A stretch of 7,218 bases of DNA from Fodinibius sp050117475 (GTDB lineage Bacteria; Bacteroidota; Rhodothermia; Balneolales; Balneolaceae). Below are positions 1 to 5,814 of the stretch, piece after piece. Both the position numbers and the translations under genes were made by a program. The notes below the pieces were generated by a model. The model was not told where the DNA came from. It searched no databases and saw nothing but the letters and a program-made list of their open reading frames with translations. Positions within the stretch are counted from its first letter, which is position 1. Every line of letters starts with the position of its first letter. The DNA lies in NCBI GenBank assembly GCA_050117475.1, contig JASFMR010000127.1, forward strand, positions 1 through 7,218. Reading direction: 5' to 3'.

Positions 1-275
1 TAACCTTCGTCATTTGCATAAGCAGAAAAAATTGCCATGTTATCCGTGAGCCCAATAACTCGATAGTGGGGCATACTATCCGTTCGTGTATTTTTTGCCA
101 GATCACAAACAAAATGAGAAGCGGTGGATGCAGATCCTCCATTTCCCATAATGAAGATCTGTTTACCGTCCATGCGAGCGCGATGTAATACATCAATAAC
201 TTGAGCTATTAAACTGTTCGGTAATCGATCAAGTGTTTGTTGAAGAACTTTAATATAAGTAGTGATTTGATCCAT
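1..275 (-). CDS. gmhA: SIS-domain sedoheptulose-7-phosphate isomerase (GmhA-like), 3' end outside window
   Basis: Only the first 91 residues are present; the gene runs off the left edge. The product begins MDQITTYIKVLQQTLDRLPN and carries the SIS phosphosugar-binding loop GNGGSASTASHF at residues 44-55. This is the hallmark of the GmhA branch of SIS proteins, which convert sedoheptulose 7-phosphate to D-glycero-D-manno-heptose 7-phosphate in the cytoplasm. The ATG at 275-273 has a clear Shine-Dalgarno AGGAGA at 288-283, seven bases upstream. It lies 31 nt behind the HddA-like kinase, which would act on the isomerase product, so the two genes support each other's assignment. A related SIS protein such as DiaA or another phosphosugar isomerase cannot be excluded because the C-terminal half, with the other active-site residues, is missing. 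Confidence 0.82.
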   Translation of the reverse strand, partial: MDQITTYIKVLQQTLDRLPNSLIAQVIDVLHRARMDGKQIFIMGNGGSASTASHFVCDLAKNTRTDSMPHYRVIGLTDNMAIFSAYANDEG

Positions 276-306
276 TTTTTTCTCTCCTATGTACTTCTAA
301 TTTTTA

Positions 307-1284
307 TCACCTTCGATAATTGAAAATTACCTTGGTTCCATCAGATTCAAGTCTGAATGGTAATTCCTGAAGATTAGGCAATGCTTGACGAACTGCAGAT
401 TGCTTTTCATAAGGAACATATAGCAAAATAAATCCACCACCGCCAGCACCTGTAATCTTTCCACCAACCGCTCCAGCGCGTCTAGCCACATCATAAATAT
501 CATTAATCGTAGAATTGCTTATAGCGCCCGCCATTTTTTTCTTCAATTCCCATGATTGGTGAAGCAATGACCCAAAGGCATCGAAATCTCCCTCTTCCAA
601 ATTAGTACGCGCTTGGATTGCCATTTGTTTTATCTCTCGAAGCACGCCAATTCGGTCATTAATATTATTTTTTTGTTCACTCAATATCGTATCTGCGCTA
701 CGTGTAATTCCTGTATAGAAAAGAAGAAATCTGTCATTCAATGCTCGCCGAAATTCCGAATCTAATTCCAATTTTTCTGTTCTAACTTGTCCATCCGGTA
801 AAAACTCAATGAAGCGTAGATTCCCATAAGCTGCGATGTATTGATCCTGGATTCCAATCGGTTTTTCAAGATCCTCGATTTCAATCTTACAGGCTTCCCG
901 AGCCAGCTGTTCAGCAGAAACGATCTCACCCAAATATGTATATAGGGCATGCAAGGCACCGACAGTGACCGTGCTTGAGGAGCCCAGCCCCGAACCTTCG
1001 GATGGGATATCGCCCATTGTAGTAATTTCAACGCCACTCTGAATGCACGTTGTTCTCAATGCTTCTCGAATAAGTTCATGTTGAATTTCATCTACTTTAT
1101 CAACCATCTCAGTTTGTGTATAGCCAATTCTCAACTTCTTATCAAAGCGTTCTTTGACTGTTACAAAGATATATTTATCGATTGCAGAGCTTAAGACACA
1201 TCCTCCTTCTTGCATAAAGAAGGAGGAAAAATCTGTACCTCCACCGAAAAAACTAATTCGTAAGGGCGTCTGAACAATAATCAA
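307..1284 (-). CDS. hddA: GHMP-family kinase, likely D-glycero-alpha-D-manno-heptose-7-phosphate kinase
   Basis: The 325-residue cytoplasmic sugar kinase has the three GHMP motifs. Motif 1 is PLRISFFGGGTDF (residues 7-19), the ATP-binding motif 2 is PSEGSGLGSSST (94-105), and motif 3 is KITGAGGGGF (276-285). GIQDQYIAAYGN at 144-155 is typical of the HddA/fucokinase-like branch. HddA phosphorylates heptose 7-phosphate at C1 on the way to GDP-D-glycero-alpha-D-manno-heptose. The specific substrate is inferred mainly from the GmhA-like gene 31 nt downstream. The start is a TTG: the in-frame codon two places upstream is TAA, so no ATG is possible, and GGAG at 1295-1292 sits seven bases before it. 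Length and motifs look complete. The matching nucleotidyltransferase (HddC) and phosphatase (GmhB) are not in the window and may lie to the left. Confidence 0.85.
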   Translation of the reverse strand: MIIVQTPLRISFFGGGTDFSSFFMQEGGCVLSSAIDKYIFVTVKERFDKKLRIGYTQTEMVDKVDEIQHELIREALRTTCIQSGVEITTMGDIPSEGSGLGSSSTVTVGALHALYTYLGEIVSAEQLAREACKIEIEDLEKPIGIQDQYIAAYGNLRFIEFLPDGQVRTEKLELDSEFRRALNDRFLLFYTGITRSADTILSEQKNNINDRIGVLREIKQMAIQARTNLEEGDFDAFGSLLHQSWELKKKMAGAISNSTINDIYDVARRAGAVGGKITGAGGGGFILLYVPYEKQSAVRQALPNLQELPFRLESDGTKVIFNYRR

Positions 1285-1325
1285 GAATTAACTCCAGTTA
1301 CTGAAACGGATGTTTCTACCTGTTT

Positions 1326-2828
1326 TTAATATGCCCCACGGCTTTTTAGCACTGCAGGTATTGTCTGGAATAAAAGTTGAAGATCAAGCCACAGGCTCCA
1401 GTTTCTAATGTAGTACATATCCAAACGGACACGGTCATCGTAGGAAATATCCGAGCGACCGCTCACTTGCCATAATCCGGTTATTCCAGGCAGAACAGTC
1501 AGAAGATTCATATCAAATTGCTTATACATAGATACTTCCTCTGGTGAAATCATTCGGGGGCCAACCATTGACATTTCTCGTTTGAGAACATTAATTAATT
1601 GAGGAAGTTCATCTAAACTGTATTTTCTCAGGATTGCACCAATTCGGGATATTCGTGGATCGTTTTTAAGTTTGTGGTTTCTCGCCAGTTCCTCCTTTAA
1701 TTTGGGGTGTTTGTCCAAAATCTCATCACCATTAGTCACCATTGTACGAAATTTCAAGGCATAGAACTGCTTGCCATTTAAACCCATTACCAATCTCTTG
1801 TGAAGGATCGGTCCCTGGGAATCGAGCTTTATTAATATAGAAATCAAAAGAAATAAAGGTGATAGAGCTATCAGGCTGGTTATCGCAAGAACATAATCAA
1901 GAATTAATTTAATAACATTATCGGTTCCAGTCAAACGAACTTTACTAACATAAACCAAGGGAACGTAAGCAAATTCATTTACTGTTAAACTTGTTGTAAG
2001 AATTTCATATAGCCCAGAAGACATGCGGATATTAACTTTATCGGTAACCCCATACCTTCGAAAGATTTCTAACAAATAATCACGAGTAGAGAATGCACTC
2101 GAAGCGAGGATTACCTCGCCAATATCGTATTGTTCAATAATTTTCCCCAACTGATCCACTGAACCCAGAGAGACCAATCCATGAAATAACGGAAAAGTCA
2201 CGGGCGCTTTATTATCAACAAAACCAACTAAATGTAATCCGGATGTTTCCCAGTGAAGGAGTTGTTCTGCAAGCCAACGTCCTTCCTGGTTTGCACCGAC
2301 AATAACGGCTGGTGTCAGAAAGAATCCGCGTTTTCGAAGGGCATAAACAACCCTTCGCAATAAAAAGCGGGCCATTGCTACAAAAAGAAAAGTACTCCCC
2401 CAGGTTATTAACAACCAGCCACGCGCAATAATAAAACTCGGTTCTAGGAAACCTGCAATAACAATGATTAAAAAGCCCGCACTAGCAGAACTGAAAACTT
2501 TTGAATATTCATGTGTTCCACCTAGCAAAAACCCCTTAGAATATAGCCCGCTGAATGCGAAAATCACTAGCCAGAGGAAAGGCAGTGTATAGATTAGATA
2601 ATTCTCAAAAGATATAAGTGCATCTGGATCAAAGTACTGAGCAAACAAATCAAAACGAAAATAGAATGCCATCCTGAGGGCGAGATAAGTCATAGTTGCA
2701 TCAGAAATGATCAGACTGACGATATACAGTGCCCATTGGATATTTCGGGGAATGATCGAATTAGCGTTATAAACTTTTTTGGAGATTGCAATTCTGGGCA
2801 TGTTTTCACTTTTAGTTCGAATGTTCAT
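1326..2828 (-). CDS. Exopolysaccharide polyprenyl-phosphate sugar-1-phosphate transferase (WbaP/WcaJ-type)
   Basis: This 500-residue membrane enzyme transfers a sugar 1-phosphate from a nucleotide sugar to polyprenyl phosphate, the first step of lipid-linked exopolysaccharide or surface-glycan assembly. Four hydrophobic helices occupy about residues 31-55, 78-96, 114-128 and 137-155. They are followed by a Rossmann-like CoA-binding-type domain (about 172-290, with VIVGANQEG and GLHLVGFVDN). A membrane-inserted helix (about 305-334) leads into the bacterial sugar transferase catalytic domain. Visible catalytic-domain motifs are KFRTM (359-363), SLDELPQ with the expected Asp406-Glu407 pair, MVGPRMISPEE (421-431) and PGITGLWQVSGRSD (447-460). 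The C-terminus LKSRGAY looks intact. The ATG at 2828 follows AGAGAG at 2843-2838 at nine bases; ATG at codon 10 is a less likely alternative. It lies 41 nt upstream of the kinase, probably in one operon. The sugar specificity cannot be read from sequence. Confidence 0.95.
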   Translation of the reverse strand: MNIRTKSENMPRIAISKKVYNANSIIPRNIQWALYIVSLIISDATMTYLALRMAFYFRFDLFAQYFDPDALISFENYLIYTLPFLWLVIFAFSGLYSKGFLLGGTHEYSKVFSSASAGFLIIVIAGFLEPSFIIARGWLLITWGSTFLFVAMARFLLRRVVYALRKRGFFLTPAVIVGANQEGRWLAEQLLHWETSGLHLVGFVDNKAPVTFPLFHGLVSLGSVDQLGKIIEQYDIGEVILASSAFSTRDYLLEIFRRYGVTDKVNIRMSSGLYEILTTSLTVNEFAYVPLVYVSKVRLTGTDNVIKLILDYVLAITSLIALSPLFLLISILIKLDSQGPILHKRLVMGLNGKQFYALKFRTMVTNGDEILDKHPKLKEELARNHKLKNDPRISRIGAILRKYSLDELPQLINVLKREMSMVGPRMISPEEVSMYKQFDMNLLTVLPGITGLWQVSGRSDISYDDRVRLDMYYIRNWSLWLDLQLLFQTIPAVLKSRGAY

Positions 2829-3144
2829 AGATAATTACTCTCTTTCTAAAAGGCAGCTTTTCAATAAATAAGACAAAACCCCTCTACAATATAAAAGTTA
2901 ATCGAGTACATGACGGGCTTTCTAACAAAAGGTTACGAAGAAAAGCGTAATACATAAAAATGCAAGCGTGAGATTTCAGCGTTAGCATGCTCCGCCCTTC
3001 CGACATTACATCAGGGCTCAAAATCAAATTAGATAGCACTCCTTTTAGCTTCTTACCATAAAGTTCTGGGTTTACATTTTTGGAATACAGATTTACTGGC
3101 TTACTCATAAACAAAAAATACATTTCAATATGATGCAAAATTTT
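2829..3144. other. 316-nt gap between HTH gene and glycan operon; probable leader or promoter region
   Basis: No convincing gene is visible here. A minus-strand frame is open from an ATG at 3108 to 2884 (74 codons, beginning MSKPVNLYSKNVNPELYGKK), but it has no Shine-Dalgarno and its product is not recognised. Reading the minus strand towards the sugar transferase, a possible -10 TATATT lies at 2893-2888 with only a poor -35 (CCGTCA) 17 bases upstream. The stretch may therefore hold the glycan operon promoter and a roughly 50-nt 5' leader, or it may be an untranslated part of a transcript begun at the HTH gene. Neither reading is firm. Confidence 0.4.
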
Positions 3145-3369
3145 TTATTTTGGAAGAAGTATTCCAGTTTTCACATCCAACACATCCGCGGCCTTACGAA
3201 GATTACTAAGGTAAACATCATTATCTGTAAACTTTTCATAATCTTCATAAATACCATTCCAAATCTTTATCGCAGTCGGTTCACTGCATCCACGTTTACG
3301 CATTTCACCAATGAAATCATCGAATGACATTGCATTTCTGGCGGCTAGTAATTGAACGCGGCTTCCCAT
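3145..3369 (-). CDS. Small Cro/C1-type helix-turn-helix protein
   Basis: This is a 74-residue protein starting MGSRVQLLAARNAMSFDDFI. The pattern is that of single-domain Cro/C1 (XRE, HTH_26-like) regulators: an N-terminal helix with VQLLAARN, a second helix FDDFIGEMRKRG, and a putative recognition helix SEPTAIKIWNG. A long helix follows (LSNLRKAADVLDV), and the tail TGILLPK resembles the usual ending of these proteins. The linker EDYEKFTDNDVY between the recognition helix and the next helix is longer than usual. I chose ATG at 3369 because GGAG (3378-3375) lies five bases upstream; an in-frame GTG at 3375 would overlap that site. The gene reads towards the glycan cluster and away from the response regulator, so it may control either. 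The family call is from pattern recognition and the function is inferred. Confidence 0.62.
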   Translation of the reverse strand: MGSRVQLLAARNAMSFDDFIGEMRKRGCSEPTAIKIWNGIYEDYEKFTDNDVYLSNLRKAADVLDVKTGILLPK

Positions 3370-3551
3370 TTCCACTCCATATTTAACGTATTGGATAATT
3401 GTTTTGTTAGAATAATATTTTTTGAACTGATTTATTTTCGTTTTGCCGGATATTGGATTGCGAAATCGATTTAAAATTTCATTGTATAAAAAAGCAGGTA
3501 AAATTAGTAAATTAATAAAGTAAATTTTTGCAATAATAATGTACGGTTAAT

Positions 3552-3580
3552 TTGACATCCTTTTCATTACACTTTATGGC
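3552..3580 (+). promoter_or_regulatory. Possible distal sigma-70 promoter
   Basis: A perfect TTGACA -35 at 3552-3557 is followed 17 bases later by TATGGC at 3575-3580, which matches TATAAT at only three of six positions. The -35 is striking but the -10 is weak. It would give a leader of nearly 400 nt to the response regulator. Confidence 0.3.
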
Positions 3581-3614
3581 CTCACTATAACAAAATAGAT
3601 ATTTAAGTGTATTT

Positions 3615-3644
3615 GGATATATTAAGGATTTCTTAGGATTTCAT
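3615..3644 (+). promoter_or_regulatory. Phased GGAT direct repeats, candidate response-regulator operator
   Basis: AGGATTTCTT (3625-3634) is immediately followed by AGGATTTCAT (3635-3644), two 10-bp direct repeats identical at nine positions. A third GGAT lies at 3615-3618, so GGAT begins at 3615, 3626 and 3636, spaced 11 and 10 bases, about one helical turn each. Tandem head-to-tail sites with this spacing are what OmpR/PhoB-family winged-helix regulators typically bind. The array ends 13 bases before the -35 of the promoter at 3658-3686, a position suited to activation. Binding by the downstream regulator is inference. Confidence 0.45.
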
Positions 3645-3657
3645 CTCAGGCAATTTT

Positions 3658-3686
3658 TGGACAAATAAGCCTAGTACCCAGATAAT
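3658..3686 (+). promoter_or_regulatory. Near-consensus sigma-70 promoter upstream of the response regulator
   Basis: TGGACA (3658-3663, five of six matches to TTGACA) and GATAAT (3681-3686, five of six matches to TATAAT) are separated by exactly 17 bases. Transcription would begin near 3693, about 175 nt before the leader ORF and 275 nt before the response regulator. This is the best-scoring promoter by eye in the intergenic region. Confidence 0.5.
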
Positions 3687-3867
3687 ATATTTATGAGGGG
3701 CAGAGTAATGTTATGAAAAAGAGTACTTAACCTATCAAAATCAACTTGGACGGCGCTAGGATCTGTGATTATCTTTCTTCTATTTACCGATTGAACATAT
3801 TTACATCATAGGCAAATGAATATAACCCTACCAAAAAATATACCTTTAAAAGTAGGAGGAAAGTAAG

Positions 3868-3896
3868 TTGTATCCATTAAAAATCTATGCTATATT
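3868..3896 (+). promoter_or_regulatory. Alternative extended -10 promoter close to the response regulator
   Basis: TGCTATATT at 3888-3896 is an extended -10 element (TATATT matches five of six positions, with TG at the right place). TTGTAT at 3868-3873 is a mediocre -35 (three of six) at 17-base spacing. A transcript from here would start near 3903 and have a roughly 65-nt leader lacking the start of the leader ORF. It is a competing explanation for how the regulator gene is expressed. Confidence 0.3.
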
Positions 3897-3975
3897 AGTT
3901 GTGTTTTTATATACAAAGCAGCAATTTAGCCCACTTAATAACAATTTCAGCATTGAAAGGGGTAAAAGTGGCTGA
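3868..3975 (+). CDS. 35-codon leader ORF overlapping the response regulator start
   Basis: A textbook Shine-Dalgarno AGGAGG at 3854-3859 stands eight bases before a TTG at 3868. The frame encodes 35 residues with a hydrophobic stretch (IYAILVVFLY, residues 6-15) and a polar tail ending IERGKSG. It ends at TGA 3973-3975, inside the response regulator, whose GTG start is at 3968: an 8-nt overlap. This suggests translational coupling or a regulatory leader peptide. The peptide is not recognised. Doubts are the TTG start, the lack of any known homologue I can recall, and an alternative promoter lying within it. The strong ribosome binding site has no other obvious user. Confidence 0.42.
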   Translation: MYPLKIYAILVVFLYTKQQFSPLNNNFSIERGKSG

Positions 3976-5236
3976 TAAAGTTCTAGTGATAGATGACGAT
4001 CCAAGCGTTGCAGAACTCATCAAATTAATTTTGAAGCCGCGCGGTCTTGTAATCTATCATGCACCAGATGGGAAAGATGGACTAAAACAAGCCTACGATC
4101 TACAACCTGATTTGATTCTTCTGGATATTATGATGCCAGAACATGATGGGTATGAAATTTGTGCCCGACTGCGAGAATTCAGTGATGTTCCCATCCTGAT
4201 GCTTACCGCAAAATCTCAAAGTTCTGATGTTACTCATGGTTTTGCAGTTGGAGCAGATGATTATGTAAAGAAGCCTTTTTCCAATGAAGAGCTGGTATCA
4301 AGGATTGAAAGTCTTTTACGGCGAAATAAGTCGACTGGTGCCAATAAAAATATTACCGGCTATTCGGATGGCACGCTTGAAGTTGAACTCGCTTCGCAAA
4401 AGGTTTTGCTAGACGGTGAAGAAATTACGTTAACGCCAACAGAGTTCAAGTTATTAGCGTTTCTAATCCGTAATCCAAATAAAACGCTCCCCACTCGCAC
4501 ATTGTTAACTGAGATATGGGGAGATGCTTACAGCCACGATAAAGCATTGCTTTCTTTGTATATTCACCAGATAAGGCAAAAATTGAAAGAGGGTGAAGCA
4601 GAGCATAAGTACATTCAAACCCAATGGGGGCAAGGGTATTTGTTCAAAGCTTCATTGCAAAACGAAGCGGCTACCCCAATATCTGTGTCTGCGAAGGCAG
4701 AAAATTTAGAAAAACCTAAAACGATTCCCACTTTTTTTAAACGATGGTGGATCGTTCTTGCTATACTTCTTTTATTACTAGTTGCCCTACAAATTGATAA
4801 TCTATCCAAACTTTTCACCAAGCCCATTGAAGATGGCACCCTAATTGAAGCAATTGTTACCTCTGATGGATTTATTGCTGAAAATGGTACCGGTGTACAT
4901 GGACAAGTTTGCATATCCAACCAGGGTGAATATTCTACCGAGAACCTATCCATTGTGAGTACAGTTCAGACAATTGACGATAGCGAAAGTGTGCTTACAA
5001 ACAGGTCTATAGATCTTGGTAAAAATCCTATAATCGAACCAAATAAATCCCATTGCTATCCATATGAAATGATTTTTGAACCCATTGGCAATCCAAATGT
5101 GACGTACATGAACACTATTAGTGTAACAATTACCAATTTTAGTGGTTTAGCCCCAGGTAGCAAGCATTGCCCAGGACCTGATCGATGCTCGTTTGGGCCA
5201 ACAATCAAGTCTGAATTCTCGTTACCTGAACAATAA
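3968..5236 (+). CDS. Membrane-anchored OmpR-family response regulator with extracytoplasmic domain
   Basis: The 422-residue product has four parts. Residues 1-120 are a receiver domain with acidic pair Asp9-Asp10, phospho-acceptor Asp53 in LLDIMMPEHDG, Thr80 and Lys102 (YVKKPF), so it should be phosphorylated by a histidine kinase. Residues about 134-228 are an OmpR-type winged helix (LTPTEFKLLAFLI, recognition helix around SLYIHQIRQKLKE, wing YIQTQWGQGYLF). After a linker, residues about 260-276 form one membrane helix preceded by Lys and Arg, giving a cytoplasmic N-terminus. Residues about 285-422 are a beta-rich extracytoplasmic domain with four cysteines (315, 363, 401, 407). Ordinary family members end after the winged helix, near 230 residues. 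I start at GTG 3968 because AAAGGGG (3956-3962) lies five bases upstream and VADKVLVIDDD is the natural receiver start; an in-frame TTG at 3899 would add 23 non-family residues. No kinase gene is in the window. Confidence 0.93.
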   Translation: MADKVLVIDDDPSVAELIKLILKPRGLVIYHAPDGKDGLKQAYDLQPDLILLDIMMPEHDGYEICARLREFSDVPILMLTAKSQSSDVTHGFAVGADDYVKKPFSNEELVSRIESLLRRNKSTGANKNITGYSDGTLEVELASQKVLLDGEEITLTPTEFKLLAFLIRNPNKTLPTRTLLTEIWGDAYSHDKALLSLYIHQIRQKLKEGEAEHKYIQTQWGQGYLFKASLQNEAATPISVSAKAENLEKPKTIPTFFKRWWIVLAILLLLLVALQIDNLSKLFTKPIEDGTLIEAIVTSDGFIAENGTGVHGQVCISNQGEYSTENLSIVSTVQTIDDSESVLTNRSIDLGKNPIIEPNKSHCYPYEMIFEPIGNPNVTYMNTISVTITNFSGLAPGSKHCPGPDRCSFGPTIKSEFSLPEQ

Positions 5237-5304
5237 AATTGAATATAAATCTGGGGGATTAAAAAACCACTGCTCGCCAAAATTGAAACTTGAATTGCAA
5301 AAGC

Positions 5305-5322
5305 GAACTATATAAATAGTTC
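5305..5322. terminator. Small hairpin between convergent genes, possible weak bidirectional terminator
   Basis: GAACTAT (5305-5311) and ATAGTTC (5316-5322) form a perfect 7-bp stem with the 4-base loop ATAA, midway between the convergent response regulator and PAP2-like genes. The stem is AT-rich and is not followed by a strong T-run (TTATAATC on the plus strand), so intrinsic termination is only plausible. Nothing else is visible in the 119-nt gap at 5237-5355. Confidence 0.33.
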
Positions 5323-5355
5323 TTATAATCAATATGCGAGACAAGTTTTAATAAT

Positions 5356-5811
5356 TCAAAGTGGCCAGATCAACCACATCACTGTGGCTACGACGATTCC
5401 GAAAAGCACTCCGCCCGTCACCTCTAAAGGCGTGTGCCCAAGCACTTCGCGTAAATCTTTTTGGTCAAACATATGACCGCGTAAAAACTCATTGAATAGC
5501 ATATTAATCCTCTGGGCATGAACACCTGCTTGTCGGCGCACACCGGCAGCGTCATAGGTCACCACCATCGTGATGGCCACCCCCAGAGCGAATAATGGAT
5601 TATCAAAACCATGGTACAGACCTATGGCAACTGTTGCAGAGGTCAGCAAGGATGAATGCGAGCTGGGCATACCTCCCACGCTGAGCAATAAAGCCCAATT
5701 CCAGCGGCGTGTATAAAGATAATCCAGAGGGATTTTGATAATCTGTGCCAGAAGCCAGGCGGTCAACATGGTAATCAAAACACGGTTTTGAAAGAGCACA
5801 CCCAGGTTCAT
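5356..5811 (-). CDS. Divergent PAP2 family membrane protein (DUF212/YuiD-like)
   Basis: This 151-residue membrane protein has the signatures of the DUF212 (YuiD-like) family, regarded as a divergent branch of the PAP2 phosphatase superfamily: GGMPSSHSS (residues 46-54), YDAAGVRRQAG (86-96) and LGHTPLEVTGG (124-134). Hydrophobic segments lie near residues 11-26, 55-66, 73-86 and 131-150. Its length is normal for the family. The PSSH histidine recalls the PSGH motif of true PAP2 enzymes, which dephosphorylate lipid phosphates. The rest of the canonical motif set is altered, and no substrate can be named. ATG at 5811 lies 3 nt after the xseB stop, with GGAG inside the end of xseB eight bases upstream, so it is almost certainly co-transcribed with the exonuclease VII genes. 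No functional link to that enzyme is known to me. Confidence 0.93.
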   Translation of the reverse strand: MNLGVLFQNRVLITMLTAWLLAQIIKIPLDYLYTRRWNWALLLSVGGMPSSHSSLLTSATVAIGLYHGFDNPLFALGVAITMVVTYDAAGVRRQAGVHAQRINMLFNEFLRGHMFDQKDLREVLGHTPLEVTGGVLFGIVVATVMWLIWPL

Positions 5812-5814
5812 GGA

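Larger units (their letters stand above)
3370..3867. other. AT-rich divergent intergenic control region
   Basis: About 500 nt separate the minus-strand HTH gene from the plus-strand leader ORF and response regulator. The region is extremely AT-rich in part: G+C is 9 of 60 bases at 3481-3540. No full-length gene is visible on either strand. It contains two sigma-70-like promoters pointing right (3552-3580 and 3658-3686), phased GGAT repeats (3615-3644), a five-codon frame at 3713-3730 with a shifted hydrophobic frame behind it, and a near-palindrome at 3841-3854. No good minus-strand promoter for the HTH gene was found, although such AT-rich DNA offers many weak -10 candidates. Confidence 0.6.

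Noticed and set aside
1285..1325. Terminator between the sugar transferase and the kinase
   Set aside because: The 41-nt gap has no stem followed by a T-run on the minus strand; it fits co-transcription.
2884..3138. Minus-strand open frame of 74-84 codons in the gap before the sugar transferase
   Set aside because: There is no Shine-Dalgarno before its TTG (3138) or ATG (3108), no recognisable motif, and its C-terminal residues look like random translation. It is kept only as part of the intergenic description.
3136..3152. Hairpin CAAAAT-TTTTT-ATTTTG at the end of the HTH gene, as a terminator
   Set aside because: The 6-bp stem has one G-C pair at its base and otherwise only A-T pairs, and it overlaps the stop codon. 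It is too weak to call an intrinsic terminator.
3130..3327. Plus-strand frame antisense to the small HTH gene
   Set aside because: Its Ile/Phe/Thr-rich content is what the complement of an AT-rich gene gives. It has no ribosome site, and the opposite strand encodes a better protein with GGAG spacing.
3899..3967. N-terminal extension of the response regulator from TTG 3899
   Set aside because: The 23 extra residues do not belong to any receiver domain, there is no suitable ribosome site, and GTG at 3968 has AAAGGGG at ideal distance.
4615..4953. Minus-strand 112-codon frame inside the response regulator
   Set aside because: It lies fully antisense to the linker, membrane helix and start of the sensor domain, and has no family motif. 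It is a shadow of the coding strand.
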